Positions 35,867 to 46,068 are shown, numbered from the stretch's first letter. The stretch is DNA of 64,000 nt from JAIBJN01 sp963784175 (GCA_963784175.1 CAWAQJ010000014.1:496001-560000); one strand, 5' to 3'. Notes: a model not told the origin generated them from the letters alone. Numbers and translations: made by a program.

Positions 35867-36268
35867 CTAAGCCCGGCCGCGGGCAGGCTGGCCGGAGGCT
35901 GCGGCGCGCTCGTCCCGCGCGTGCTGCACGGTGACCAGCCCGAGCACGACGGCCGCGATGCCGGCGAGCAGATGCGGCACCCAGACATTGGCGCTCTCGT
36001 CGGCGAAGCCGAAGATCCACGGCGAGAGAGCCAGGACCACGCCCGCGACGATGTCGAGCAGGTTGTGCACCCACATGGGAAGCACGCGGACGACGCCGAG
36101 TTCGTAGTCGGTGAGCAGGCTGTAGACGATCAGGCCCACGCCCAGGACGATGGGCACCGCCGTCGCCGCCGTGTGCTCGGAGAACTGGAAGATCCACGGA
36201 GCGGCGATGAGCGCCACGCCGACGATGTAGTCGAGAAACCCGTGAAACCGGGTCGGGATGAAGCGCAT
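35867..36268 (-). CDS. SPW-repeat membrane protein
   Basis: 133 residues, four membrane helices in two repeats, each with the signature (A/S)PWIF: AAPWIFQF and LSPWIFGF, and the paired FHGFLDYIVG / VHNLLDIVAG openings. This is the SPW-repeat family of small bacterial membrane proteins, function unknown. A purine-rich AAGGGAGGC precedes the ATG. Confidence 0.87.
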   Translation of the reverse strand: MRFIPTRFHGFLDYIVGVALIAAPWIFQFSEHTAATAVPIVLGVGLIVYSLLTDYELGVVRVLPMWVHNLLDIVAGVVLALSPWIFGFADESANVWVPHLLAGIAAVVLGLVTVQHARDERAAASGQPARGRA

Positions 36269-36362
36269 GAAGCCTCCCTTGCGTTGCGTGTGCGCACCTG
36301 ATTCGCACGCGCGCGGGCTTCGGTTCAGCCGCTTCGGGAGGACGGCGCCGGTCGAGCGGCTC

Positions 36363-39098
36363 TCAGACGAGGCGCACCATTCCGACCGAGCCGTCGGCGA
36401 GCAGGTCGGGCGAACGGTTGAAGATACCCGCGAACAACGGCCCTGTCCCGGTCAGGCAGGTGACCGCCCCTATGACCGCAGTCGCGCCGAGCGTCCCTAG
36501 ATCGTCCGGAGACTGGTAGTCAACGAGACTGGCACCCTCCGACAGGGGCTCGTCGTCGCCGGGCAGCCGCTGCTCGATGTGCCCACCGCCGAACGCGGGA
36601 TCGAGGTCGAAGCTTCCGGGAAGCAGCCGGCAAAAGTAGGGAGTGCTCCGGATTGACGGCGGCCGCGACAGGGCCGCGGCCTCATCCGCGTCGTCTCCTG
36701 CGAGGCCGACAACGACGGATCCATCAGACTGGAGCAGCGCCGTGCGAAAGACCCACCCGACGTCGGCGGAGGATCGCCGCGGGTGGGCGATCGCCCTGGC
36801 CGGCTTGTTGTCCCAGGCCGAAACGCGCCGCGGCACGCCTTGAGCGGTCCACGCAAGGAGGACGAGCGCACGTGACTGCGCTGAACCGCTTGGTACCCGC
36901 TGGACGTCCCAGGTCAGGGTCCAGAGGGTGAGGTACGTCCCATCCGCGAGGCGGAGTGTCTGGTGCCGCCCATACCGGTCGTCTTCCTCAGATTCCCACT
37001 GAAGGTTCGAGGTGAGGTGCGTCAGGTTCCGGATCTCGGCAGTCGGGACGAACCTGCCCACCGGCGACGGGCCGCCGGCGCCGAAGCCCGTATCGATCGT
37101 TCCATCGGGTCGGCAGCGAATGAGCCCGATGCTCCAGCTCTGGGTTGAAAAGTCGTATGTGCCCGCGACGGGGGCGAACCACTCGCCGTTCGCCTCGCAC
37201 GTATGCGGAAATGACCATGGTCCCTTCTTGATCCGTTTGCTCCCCGTGGGCCCGAAGCCCGGTGCCGGATTTCCGCTCGCGGTCAGGCGCAGCACAGCCG
37301 TGCTCGACGCAAGGAGCTCCCATCCCTGAAGCGAGCCGTTGCTGAGCTCGGCGACGATCACGAGCTCCCTGGCCGGGAACGAGCGGACGCCGCCGGTCCC
37401 GAACCTGCCGTCCAGCTTTCCGGACGACAACACGCGCGCGATCCACGTCCCAGCCTCCGTGCTGGCGCCGGTGCGCCCGATGTACGGGCCGGACAGGATC
37501 GCCCCGCCCGCGGCGGTCGGCACGAGTGACCTGACCGCGTATTCGTCGAAGGGAAGCCCGGGACGCGCGATGCCGCCTTGCCCGAACCCGATCGCGAGGC
37601 CGCCGTCGGTCGTGAGTTGCGAGAGGGTGAGGCTCGGCTGCCAACGCGACGTCTGCGCTTGCCACAGCTTCGCAACCCCCGCCGACCAGACGCGGCCGCT
37701 CGGCGCAACAGCGACCTGGCGCGCCTCCGCGACGCCGTCGTGACGGCAGACGCCCGCGAGCCCGAAGGCCGGGTCCACGCCGCCGTCGGGGGCCAGGCGC
37801 GTGACGCAGGGATGGAACTTGCCGCTGCGGCTCCCGGTTCCCCAGCGCAGGGCGCTTGCCACAAGCAGGGCCCCAGTGTCAGTCGCCTGGATCGCGGTCG
37901 CGTAGGTTCCTCCGGTCAACCGGAAACGAGCGACGCCGGCGGTCCCGAAGCCTGGGTCAGGCTGTCCGTCAGGCAGCAGACAGAGCACAACGGCATCGGC
38001 CGGGGCGTTCGGAGGGAGCTGATCCGGCGGACGGGTGGCGCCGCAGACGAAGACGCGTCCGCTTGCATCGGTCGAAACGCCGGTGGGCTCGGAGAGCCCG
38101 CCCTGGGCGGAATGGCTGCTCGCGGCCAGTTGGCCCGACACAGGATCGAGCCATGCGCCGAAGACCCCAGCCGTTCCGCCCTGGACGCCGCGACCGATCA
38201 CGACGAGTTGCCCGTCCGGCGACAGGGCGAGCAGGTCCGCGCTCGTGACGTCGCCCTCGGCGCTGCTCGCGAGCCACAGACCACCCGCGCCGAAGGCAGC
38301 ATCCGGGGCCCACCCGGCCCCGTCGCGGGCGAGCCGTACGACCGATGCCCGCTCCTGAAGGACGCCCGTCCCAGTCTGCACGATCCAGGACAGCCCGACG
38401 AACAGCGCGTCCCCCACGCCGCAGACGGAGCCGACAAGCAGCTTGGGCCGAGCGCCCCGCGGGAGGTCGAAGTCGCTAGCGGAGACGGAAATCGGCACGG
38501 TTGCGACTCCCTGCTCTGCGTCGTCGTAGATCGCGAGCCGCGGTCCGCCGACGGGCGAGCGAGGTACCGGGCCCTCGGTGACCACGACCGGGTGGTCGAG
38601 CAGCCACCCCACTCGGCAGCGGTCCACCGTGACGTTGCGCAGGTCGGCGATCTGCGCCTTGCGTGAGACGCTCCACTGAGCCACAGCCGGCACGCCCGTC
38701 GGCTGCTGCGCCCGCAAGGACATGAGTGTCAGCACCGGCCGGCCGCGGTGCGTCTCAGTGCCGAGAACAGCCACCCGACGCCTCTCTGTCGCGGCACGGG
38801 CCAGCGTGAAGGAGCTGGCAGGCGGGGGCCCAAAGACTCGAATCGGGTCCTTTGTCACGGGCCGCCCGTCGGGCGGGAACGAGACTACTCGCGGCGTGTC
38901 GACCGCGGCCTCCTTGAAGCGGCGCCCCACGACCGTCTGACCTGAGGTGAGCGGCGCTTGCGCCGGAGCCGAGCAGACCAGCACCGGTCGCTGATCCACC
39001 CCGAGCGCGACACCGAGCGGCCAGCCACCGAACCCCGAAACGTGCGACGTGCACGTGCCCTTCAGGCCGAAGGTGGGATCGAGCCCTTGCTGAGCCAA
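36363..39098 (-). CDS. Giant delta-60 repeat protein
   Basis: 911 residues from a TTG (GAGGAG 7 bases upstream). Built of about nine to ten repeats of the delta-60 type: a GLDPTFG-like turn (LDPTFGLKG, PDAAFGAGGL, PDPGFGTAGVARF, VDPAFGLAGV, FGQGGIARPG, LDGRFGTGGV, APGFGPTGS, IDTGFGAGG, LDPAFGGG) each ending a ~60-residue beta unit. Such repeats form beta-propellers in secreted or surface proteins, but this one has no signal peptide, so it is either intracellular or exported by an unusual route. It faces a homologous gene on the other side of a 169-base region. Confidence 0.8.
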   Translation of the reverse strand: MAQQGLDPTFGLKGTCTSHVSGFGGWPLGVALGVDQRPVLVCSAPAQAPLTSGQTVVGRRFKEAAVDTPRVVSFPPDGRPVTKDPIRVFGPPPASSFTLARAATERRRVAVLGTETHRGRPVLTLMSLRAQQPTGVPAVAQWSVSRKAQIADLRNVTVDRCRVGWLLDHPVVVTEGPVPRSPVGGPRLAIYDDAEQGVATVPISVSASDFDLPRGARPKLLVGSVCGVGDALFVGLSWIVQTGTGVLQERASVVRLARDGAGWAPDAAFGAGGLWLASSAEGDVTSADLLALSPDGQLVVIGRGVQGGTAGVFGAWLDPVSGQLAASSHSAQGGLSEPTGVSTDASGRVFVCGATRPPDQLPPNAPADAVVLCLLPDGQPDPGFGTAGVARFRLTGGTYATAIQATDTGALLVASALRWGTGSRSGKFHPCVTRLAPDGGVDPAFGLAGVCRHDGVAEARQVAVAPSGRVWSAGVAKLWQAQTSRWQPSLTLSQLTTDGGLAIGFGQGGIARPGLPFDEYAVRSLVPTAAGGAILSGPYIGRTGASTEAGTWIARVLSSGKLDGRFGTGGVRSFPARELVIVAELSNGSLQGWELLASSTAVLRLTASGNPAPGFGPTGSKRIKKGPWSFPHTCEANGEWFAPVAGTYDFSTQSWSIGLIRCRPDGTIDTGFGAGGPSPVGRFVPTAEIRNLTHLTSNLQWESEEDDRYGRHQTLRLADGTYLTLWTLTWDVQRVPSGSAQSRALVLLAWTAQGVPRRVSAWDNKPARAIAHPRRSSADVGWVFRTALLQSDGSVVVGLAGDDADEAAALSRPPSIRSTPYFCRLLPGSFDLDPAFGGGHIEQRLPGDDEPLSEGASLVDYQSPDDLGTLGATAVIGAVTCLTGTGPLFAGIFNRSPDLLADGSVGMVRLV

Positions 39099-39267
39099 GG
39101 AGCGCTCCTCTCGCCGCCGACCCGGTGCGGCGCCCGACTGCCCGACAAGACTGACCGGTTTCTCCTAAGCGTGCAAGTGCCCGCTCCGCGGGGAGGCGCG
39201 AGAGACCGTTTTCGACGAGAATGCGAACCGGAGGCCCGAATGGTGTCGAGCGCGCAGGGAGGCGGCG

Positions 39268-41964
39268 GTGCCGATTGATCGCACGTTCGGTGACGTGGGC
39301 GCAATCTGGACCTCGGTCCCTCGAAAGCTCCCGCCCGACCCGCTGAGGGAGCCCGAGCAGTACTACACGGGCGGAACGGCTGTCGGACTCAGTCTCAGCT
39401 GGGGCGCACCCATCCTCACGGTCTCAGGAACGAGCGACCCGGTGACCCCGCCGCAGCCGCCTCGCCGAGAGTGCTGCTCGGTCCGCCTCCCACCCGACGG
39501 CCGGCCGGTCGAGGAAGGGCGACCCGAGGGAACGCAGAGCTTGGTCGTCTCACCGGCCGGATCCACGGCGACGCTACTGGGCGCCTGCGACGCCCCCGGC
39601 GGGATGGCGATGCTGATGAAGGTCGGCACGGGCTTCAGGTTCGTGGCCGTCGACTGGCGCACGCCCGGCCGGGTAACAGTCGATCGTGCGATCCCATCGA
39701 CATGGCTTTTCGCACCGAGCAAACGTGGCGGTGTGCGTGTCGGGACCGCGGGCTTCGACGTGATCGCCTCGACGAGGGACGACCAGGTGCGAGTCGCCGC
39801 GTTCTTCGCGGCGAGCAACTCGTTCGACCTGTTCACCACCCGGATCCACAGCAAGCTCCTGGCAGGCTTGCAACGGCTCGACGTCGCTTCCATCTGGTAC
39901 GACGGCACGTGGCTCTCGATCGTGCTCACGGCACAGATCGACTCTCCGACGGCCGGGACCACATCAGTCGGCGCGATCCTCCGGGTCACATCCAGCGGCA
40001 CGCGACACCTGTCCTACGGCGACGAGGGTCTCTGGGTCGGCCCCCGGTCAACGAAGCTTCGGCCGTTCACCGCTGCCGGCCTGTGGCCCGGCGGCTTCCA
40101 TCCCGGCGGCGTCGTCGGCATCCACGACAGCGACATGGTCGCCATCGGCGTCGCCCCGTCCGGCGACGCCGTCGACGCGAGCTTCGGGGTCAACGGCATC
40201 CTCCGACATTCCCTCGGCGGTGCCCTTACGGCGCCCGTCACGACCAGCTACGGCCAGTACGTCTATCTGTTCGCACGGCGGGACGACGGGCGGGTCGTCG
40301 GCTCCCGTTTCAACCGCCAGGGCATCCTGGACCTGGGTTTCGGTGACGCCGGCCTGGCCATCGTGCCCTCGGACGCCGAGAAGGTCACGCCCGCCGACGT
40401 CAAGGTCGCCTCCACACGCGTCGGTCTGGCCGTCACGCGGGAGGTGGACGGTGTCAACTGCGAGCGGGTCCCCGAAGTCGTCTTCCTGAACGCGAGCACC
40501 GCGCAGCCCGACTCCGGGTTCGGGGCGAGCGGATTCGCGTTCCAGGCAGCAGTCGGTGAGCCCGCGGTCGTGTGTCCGAATGGTGTCAGCTACTACGCCG
40601 AGCGGCGGGCGGCGGGCGGGACGATGAACCTCCGTCGAACCGACAGCAACGGAAGGTTCGACCGCGTCCTTCCGTTGACCGTTCCGATCACGAACAAGCT
40701 GATCCAATCGCTCTACGCGCTGGACGACAGCAGCCTCCTCGTTGCTGGTGTCGGCGACAAGGACTGGATCTGCAAGCTCACGACCCAGGGCGACCTCGAC
40801 CCGAGCTATGGGACCAACGGGGTCGCGTTTCCCGGCCGAGGCATGCCCAGCGGGTCCCTCGAGATCGTCGGTGTCCGGCCCGGCGGGACGACTGCCGTCT
40901 GGTTCGAGGCGGGAGTCGGCCTTCTCGACACCGCCGGCGCTCTCGACACGACCTGGGGACCGCCCGACGACACCGGGCAGGGCCTCGACGGGCTCGTGCC
41001 CCTGAAAGCGTTCCGCCATCTCATCGACGACACCCCAACCGTCCACTCGACGGCGACACCGTTCCTGGACGCCGACGGGTCGATCCTGTGCGTCGCCTCC
41101 TCCTCGAGAGAAACGACCGCGGAGCCGGCGGTGCGGCTGGGCCTGCGGCGAATCAAGGCCGACGGCTACTACGACCCGGACTTCGGCCTGGGGCTGCCCT
41201 CGGCGAGACAGCCCGACCCGGGCCAGCACATCCGCGTCGGCGGCCCCTTGGGTAGCACGGACCCGGAGGACTCTTACGGACATGTGACGCCCGTTGGGTG
41301 CGCCTGGCTCGGAGGGCTGCTCTACGTGGTCGCGCACGGTGAGGCAGGCATTCCCACCGCAGCCATGGGCCGCGGCTTCCCGGTGCCGACGACGGGCGTC
41401 CTCATCGTCACCCGCTGGACCGCCCAGGGCCTCATCGACTATGCCTGGGCCACGGGCGGGCGCCAGGAAGCCGGGTGGCGCCCCAATCGGCTCGATTACC
41501 GGCCAGCCGGAGTCCTGCTCCTGCCCCCCAAGGAGCGTGTCTTTCGGCGCGGTGCGAGACCGGCCGGTGACCCGGAGCTGATCGTCTTCGGCACCGCCGG
41601 TCGTAGTGTGACCGAGAGCCGTCCCGGGACCGGGGGCATCGTGAACACCGTCACCGTGACACGGCGCCCCGAGCCGGCGTACTTCCAGGTGGCGCATCCC
41701 GACGGCATCGACCCCAATCCGCCCGAGTACCTCCAGATGCAGGAGTTCCAAGCGGCGATTCTCGCCGCCCGGATCCTCCCACCCGCCTCGCTGTCAGAAC
41801 CCCACCGCTTGCGTCTCGTCTGTGGCGACCGCCGAACGCAGCCGCCGCCCAAGGGCGGGCTGCTCATGTCGAACTTCGGCGGTGTCGGCCAGTTCGCGAT
41901 TGGCCACCTGAAACGGCTCGAGGTCTTCGCGCCGCCGGCCGGACCTTCCGACCCGAACGGGTGA
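39268..41964 (+). CDS. Giant delta-60 repeat protein, divergent paralogue
   Basis: 898 residues from a GTG with GGGAGG about 6 bases upstream. Repeats end in the same turn: IDRTFGDVGA, YGDEGLWV, VDASFGVNGI, LDLGFGDAGL, PDSGFGASGF, LDPSYGTNGVAF, LDTTWG, YDPDFGLGL. Both proteins start directly with a repeat and share the early phrase LPPDGRPV/FPPDGRPV, so they are paralogues made by duplication and inversion. No signal peptide. The 169 bases between the two starts (39099-39267) hold only their own ribosome-binding sites; I could not place promoters. Confidence 0.8.
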   Translation: MPIDRTFGDVGAIWTSVPRKLPPDPLREPEQYYTGGTAVGLSLSWGAPILTVSGTSDPVTPPQPPRRECCSVRLPPDGRPVEEGRPEGTQSLVVSPAGSTATLLGACDAPGGMAMLMKVGTGFRFVAVDWRTPGRVTVDRAIPSTWLFAPSKRGGVRVGTAGFDVIASTRDDQVRVAAFFAASNSFDLFTTRIHSKLLAGLQRLDVASIWYDGTWLSIVLTAQIDSPTAGTTSVGAILRVTSSGTRHLSYGDEGLWVGPRSTKLRPFTAAGLWPGGFHPGGVVGIHDSDMVAIGVAPSGDAVDASFGVNGILRHSLGGALTAPVTTSYGQYVYLFARRDDGRVVGSRFNRQGILDLGFGDAGLAIVPSDAEKVTPADVKVASTRVGLAVTREVDGVNCERVPEVVFLNASTAQPDSGFGASGFAFQAAVGEPAVVCPNGVSYYAERRAAGGTMNLRRTDSNGRFDRVLPLTVPITNKLIQSLYALDDSSLLVAGVGDKDWICKLTTQGDLDPSYGTNGVAFPGRGMPSGSLEIVGVRPGGTTAVWFEAGVGLLDTAGALDTTWGPPDDTGQGLDGLVPLKAFRHLIDDTPTVHSTATPFLDADGSILCVASSSRETTAEPAVRLGLRRIKADGYYDPDFGLGLPSARQPDPGQHIRVGGPLGSTDPEDSYGHVTPVGCAWLGGLLYVVAHGEAGIPTAAMGRGFPVPTTGVLIVTRWTAQGLIDYAWATGGRQEAGWRPNRLDYRPAGVLLLPPKERVFRRGARPAGDPELIVFGTAGRSVTESRPGTGGIVNTVTVTRRPEPAYFQVAHPDGIDPNPPEYLQMQEFQAAILAARILPPASLSEPHRLRLVCGDRRTQPPPKGGLLMSNFGGVGQFAIGHLKRLEVFAPPAGPSDPNG

Positions 41965-42032
41965 GTCCCGATTGGGGCTGCAGAGCAGACGAACCATCTC
42001 CACCTACCGGCCCCGCCGACTTCGTGTTTCCA

Positions 42033-42105
<73 letters not shown>

Positions 42106-42116
42106 GTGCGAGTCGA

Positions 42117-42122
42117 AGTGTA
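42117..42122 (-). promoter_or_regulatory. Probable -10 box of tRNA-Ala
   Basis: Read on the minus strand, TACACT (42122-42117) lies 11 bases before the tRNA. The same hexamer precedes the tRNA-Ser gene at 59820-59825. No convincing -35 at the usual spacing. Confidence 0.4.
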
Positions 42123-42172
42123 GCGCGGAGCGAGTTCATCCCTTTGTAAGAGATCTCCCCCACAATGTCGGG

Positions 42173-42853
42173 ATGAGCACGACGGTTCTCGTCGTCGACG
42201 ACGAGCCCATCGTCCGCGAGGTGGTGCTCCGCTATCTCGAGCGGGACGGCTTCCGCACGCTCGAGGCCGGGGACGGCGACACGGCCCGCCAGCTCGTCGA
42301 GAGCGAGAGCCCGGGCCTCGTGATCCTCGACATCATGCTCCCCGGCGTCGACGGCCTCGAGCTCTGCCGCTGGATTCGCGCACGCTCGGAGCTCCCGGTC
42401 ATCCTCCTGACCGCGCGCGGCGAGGAGGCCGACCGCATCGTCGGGCTCGAGCTCGGCGCGGACGACTACGTGACGAAGCCCTTCTCCCCGCGCGAGCTCG
42501 CGGCGCGCGTCCGCACGGTCCTGCGCCGCTCCTCGCCGCACGTGCCGAAGGCCGAGCGCCTCTCGTTCGAGGGCCTCGAGCTCGACGCGCGCACGCGCGA
42601 GGTCACAGCCGATGGCGAGCTCCTCAAACTCACCGCCCGGGAGTTCGACCTGCTCTGGTTCCTCGCGAGCCATCCCAAGCAGGTCTTCTCGCGCGAGCAG
42701 CTGATGGACCGCGTCTGGGGCTATGCGGCCGCGTACGACACCGGCACCGTGACCGTCCACGTGCGGCGCCTGCGGGAGAAGATCGAGCCCGATCCGGCGC
42801 ACCCGCGGTTCCTCGAGACGGTCTGGGGCGTCGGCTACCGGTTCTCGCCGTGA
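42173..42853 (+). CDS. OmpR/PhoB-family response regulator
   Basis: 226 residues: receiver domain with acidic pair DDEP, phospho-acceptor Asp in LVILDIMLPG, Thr in LLTARG and Lys in VTKPFSPREL; then a winged-helix DNA-binding domain (LTAREFDLLWFLASHPKQVFSREQL ... VTVHVRRLREKIE ... TVWGVGYRF). It is coupled to the kinase gene by a GTGA overlap. What it senses is unknown. Confidence 0.95.
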   Translation: MSTTVLVVDDEPIVREVVLRYLERDGFRTLEAGDGDTARQLVESESPGLVILDIMLPGVDGLELCRWIRARSELPVILLTARGEEADRIVGLELGADDYVTKPFSPRELAARVRTVLRRSSPHVPKAERLSFEGLELDARTREVTADGELLKLTAREFDLLWFLASHPKQVFSREQLMDRVWGYAAAYDTGTVTVHVRRLREKIEPDPAHPRFLETVWGVGYRFSP

Positions 42854-43921
42854 TCCCGTTCGCGATCGTCGTCGCGCTCGGAACGCTCACCGCGGGGCTG
42901 CTGGCGGCACTCGCGCTGCGGCGCCTGCCTACGATGCGCCTGCAGCTCGCGGGGCTCGGCCTGGTCGCCGTCGCACTCCCGCTCGCCGCCGTGCTCTTCT
43001 CGGGAGTCGTCATGTTCGACTCCGAGCACGACCTGGACATCCTGCTCGTCGCCGCCGCCAGCTCGACCGCGGCATTCGGGGCCGCGCTGCTCGTCGGCGG
43101 ATCCATCCTGCGGTCGCTCGACCGCGTCCGCGGAGCCTCCTCGGCGATCGCGGGCGGCGACCTCTCCGCCAGAGCCCCTGAGGACGGGCCGGCGGAGCTG
43201 GCCGAGCTCGCGGCCTCGTTCAACGAGATGGCCGCGAGCGTCGAGGAGCTGTTCGACGCTCGCACGCAGCTCGTGGCCTGGGCGAGCCACGACCTTCGGA
43301 CGCCACTCGCCTCGATGCAGGCGATGCTCGAGGCGGTCGAGGACGGCCTCGTCGAGCCCGAGCACTACGTGCCGGAGCTGCAACGGCAGGTGACGGCGCT
43401 CGGGCTGCTCGTCGACGACCTCTTCGAGCTCGCCCGGCTGGATGCCGGCGTGCTGACTCTCGACCTCCTGGAGACGCCGATCGGCGGGGTCGTGCGCTCC
43501 GCCCTGGGTGGGCTCGAGGCGGAGGCGCAGACCCGCCGCGTCGCGCTCGCGGCCAGGATCGACGCCGACCCTCCTGTCCTGTGTGCGCCCGACAAGGTCG
43601 AGCGCGTCCTCCTCAACCTGCTGACCAACGCCATCCGCCACACGCCGTCCGACGGTGCGGTGGCGGTCGTCGTCGAGCCGCTGGACGGCGAGGTGCGCGT
43701 GAGCGTCGAGGACAGCGGGCGACGGCATCCCGCCCGAGTCCATCAAGCGCGTCTTCGACCACTTCTGGCGCGGCGACCGCTCGAGGACCGGCGGCGGAAA
43801 CGCCGGGCTCGGCCTGGCCATCGCGCACGGGCTGATTCAGGCGCAGGGCGGCCGCATCTGGGCCGAGAACCGCTCGGAGGGCGGCGCGAGGATCTCCTTC
43901 ACGCTGCCGAGAGCGGTTTAA
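42850..43921 (+). pseudogene. Sensor histidine kinase, reading frame interrupted near its ATPase domain
   Basis: GTG start overlapping the regulator's stop. Two N-terminal membrane helices with a very short outer loop, a HAMP-like region (SLDRVRGASSAIAGGDLSAR), dimerisation helix with phospho-His147 in WASHDLRTPL, and an N-box LNLLTNAIRHTP. At 43717-43719 one extra G in GGG shifts the frame: the rest (DGIPPESIKRVFDHFWRG, GGNAGLGLAIAHGLIQAQGG) continues one frame off to TAA at 43919-43921. Deleting one base gives a complete kinase of about 356 residues. Confidence 0.85.
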
Positions 43922-44003
43922 GCATCTCCTAAGGAGTGCGCAACCGAAGCGCAAGCTTTGGTTCCTAGCCTCCCGGCGGCTCCAACCGAAAGGAGAACGC
44001 GGG

Positions 44004-45119
44004 ATGCACAGGTTGCGAACACTCACGCTCGCCCTCGTCGCGGGAGCCGTCTTCCTCGCCCTGGCCGGACCGGCCATGGCGTCCGGGGGCGGTCGCGGAG
44101 ACGGCGCGGTTTACACGCTCACGAACTCGGCGTCCGGAAATGCGGTGGCGGTCTTCGAGCGGGACCGCGACGGCTCGCTCACACCTCGCGGGACGGTCCC
44201 GACCGGCGGAAACGGCACCGGCGCCGGGCTCGGTTCCCAGGGTGCGCTGATCCTGGACGACGACCGGCTCTTCGCGGTCAACGCGGGCGACAACACGATC
44301 TCGCTGCTGCAGGTCGACCGCCGCGGCAAGGTGCGGCTGGCCGACGTCGACCCGTCCGGCGGCGCCAGGCCGATCAGCGTCACGGTGCACGGCAAGTTCG
44401 TCTACGTCCTGAACGCCGGGAACGCCACGACGCCGGCGAACATCCGCGGCTTCCTCGCGCTCTGGGGCAGGCTCGTTCCGCTGCCGGGCTCGACCCGTCC
44501 GCTGAGTACCGCCGCGCCCGACCCGGCGCAGGTCGAGTTCAGCCCGAACGGCCGCCAGCTGGTCGTGACCGAGAAGGCGACGAACATGATCGTCACCTAC
44601 GAGGTGCGGCACGGCTATGCGAGCGGCCCGAACGCGCAACCCTCGGCCGGCATGACCCCGTTCGGCTTCGGCTTCGACAGGCGCGGGCTCCTGATCGTCT
44701 CCGAGGCCTTCGGCGGCGCTCCCGACGCGAGCGCGGTCTCGTCCTACTCCGTGTCCGGCGGCGGCACGATCGCGCCGATCTCGGCGAGCGTGAAGACGAC
44801 GGAGACGGCGGCCTGCTGGATCGTCGTGACCAAGAACGGCCGCTACACCTACACGACGAATACCGGCAGCAACTCGATCACCGGCTACCGCATCGGCAAC
44901 GACGGCAGCCTGGCGATCCTGGACGCCGACGGCAAGACCGCCGACACCGGCGCGACGCCGATCGACATGGCGTTGACGAAGAGCAGCCGGATTCTCTACG
45001 CCCTCGCCGGCGGCGTGCCCGAGATCAACGGGTTCGTCGTCAACGGCGACGGCAGCCTCGACCCGATCGAGACGGTCGGCGGGCTTCCCGCCGGCACCGT
45101 CGGCCTCGCTGCCAGCTGA
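44004..45119 (+). CDS. Secreted beta-propeller protein (lactonase-like)
   Basis: 371 residues with a signal peptide (LTLALVAGAVFLALAGPAMA). The mature part is a seven-bladed-propeller type of the 6-phosphogluconolactonase/YncE kind: FAVNAGDNTISLLQVD, VYVLNAGN, VEFSPNGRQLVVTEK, TYTTNTGSNSITGYRI, INGFVVNGDGSL. AAAGGAG lies 8 bases before the ATG. A 14-bp hairpin follows. Whether it is an enzyme is unknown; the fold is also used for surface binding. Confidence 0.83.
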   Translation: MHRLRTLTLALVAGAVFLALAGPAMASGGGRGDGAVYTLTNSASGNAVAVFERDRDGSLTPRGTVPTGGNGTGAGLGSQGALILDDDRLFAVNAGDNTISLLQVDRRGKVRLADVDPSGGARPISVTVHGKFVYVLNAGNATTPANIRGFLALWGRLVPLPGSTRPLSTAAPDPAQVEFSPNGRQLVVTEKATNMIVTYEVRHGYASGPNAQPSAGMTPFGFGFDRRGLLIVSEAFGGAPDASAVSSYSVSGGGTIAPISASVKTTETAACWIVVTKNGRYTYTTNTGSNSITGYRIGNDGSLAILDADGKTADTGATPIDMALTKSSRILYALAGGVPEINGFVVNGDGSLDPIETVGGLPAGTVGLAAS

Positions 45120-45128
45120 GGCCTGACC

Positions 45129-45162
45129 GGCGCGGAGGCGGGCCCGGCCCCGCCTCCGCGCC
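45129..45162 (+). terminator. Hairpin after the propeller gene
   Basis: A perfect 14-bp stem (45129-45142 with 45149-45162) and 6-base loop, nine bases after the stop. No T-run. Confidence 0.75.
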
Positions 45163-45177
45163 CCTCCTCTCGCCGCC

Positions 45178-45183
45178 TACGAT
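45178..45183 (+). promoter_or_regulatory. -10 box for a leaderless dehydrogenase transcript
   Basis: TACGAT ends 6 bases before the ATG at 45190 and there is no ribosome-binding site, which is the layout of a leaderless mRNA. The terminator hairpin occupies the -35 position. Confidence 0.5.
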
Positions 45184-45189
45184 GCCGCC

Positions 45190-46068
45190 ATGAGGGCGGT
45201 CGTTCTCGACGGCGCCGGACGGCCGGCGCTCGGGGAGATCCCGGAGCCGGACGGCTCGGGAGAGTTGGTCGACGTCGTCGCGTGCGGTCTGTGCGGGACG
45301 GACGTCCAGAAGATCGGCAGAGCGGCCGCCGGCACCGTCCTCGGGCACGAGGTTGTCGCCAGGGTTCGGGACGGGCAGCGCACAGCGCTCGTCCACCACC
45401 TGCCCTGCGGCGAGTGCGAGCGCTGTCGCGCCGGGCACGAGACGACCTGCGAGCGCTTTCCGGAGCCTACGATCCTTCCGGGTGGCTTCGCGGAGCGGGC
45501 CGCCGCCGCGCAGACGATCCCGCTCCCCGACGAGATCGACGACGCGACGGGGACGTTCGCCGAGCCTCTCGCCTGCGTGCTTCGGGCGGTCGAGCGCATC
45601 CCGCGCGGCCGCGTCCTCGTCGTCGGCTGCGGCTTCGCCGGCCTCCTGTTCGTGCAGGCGCTCGTCCGCCGCGGCGACGACGTGATCGCCGCCGACCCGC
45701 TCGCGCACCGCCTGGAGCTCGCGCTCGGCTACGGCGCCCAGCCGGCCGACGGCGAGCCGGTGGACGCCGCGGTGCTCTGCGCGCACGCGGGCCTCGACGG
45801 CGCGCTGGCTGCGCTCGAGCCGGGCGGGACGCTTCTCCTCTTCTCGTGGCTCGTCGATCCGGCGACGATCGACTTCGAGGCTGTCCTTCGCCGGGAGCTC
45901 AGCCTCGTCGGGTCGTGCTCGGCGACGCCCGCCGCAATGCGGGAGGCGATCGCGCTCCTCCCCGAGCTCGACCCGATCCCCACGGTGACCTTGCCGCTCG
46001 AACGCTTCGCCGAGGGGCTCGACCTCTACCGGAGCCACGAGGCGGTCAAGGTCGTCTTCACCCCGTGA
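45190..46068 (+). CDS. Zinc-type alcohol/polyol dehydrogenase-like protein
   Basis: 292 residues, shorter than the usual 340-350. Catalytic-zinc Cys in VVACGLCGTDVQ, GHEVV with His and Glu, structural-zinc Cys cluster CGECERCRAGHETTC, and a nucleotide-binding region VLVVGCGFAGLLFVQAL. It overlaps the next gene by GTGA; both encode related enzymes, so this is a tandem pair. Substrate unknown. Confidence 0.87.
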   Translation: MRAVVLDGAGRPALGEIPEPDGSGELVDVVACGLCGTDVQKIGRAAAGTVLGHEVVARVRDGQRTALVHHLPCGECERCRAGHETTCERFPEPTILPGGFAERAAAAQTIPLPDEIDDATGTFAEPLACVLRAVERIPRGRVLVVGCGFAGLLFVQALVRRGDDVIAADPLAHRLELALGYGAQPADGEPVDAAVLCAHAGLDGALAALEPGGTLLLFSWLVDPATIDFEAVLRRELSLVGSCSATPAAMREAIALLPELDPIPTVTLPLERFAEGLDLYRSHEAVKVVFTP

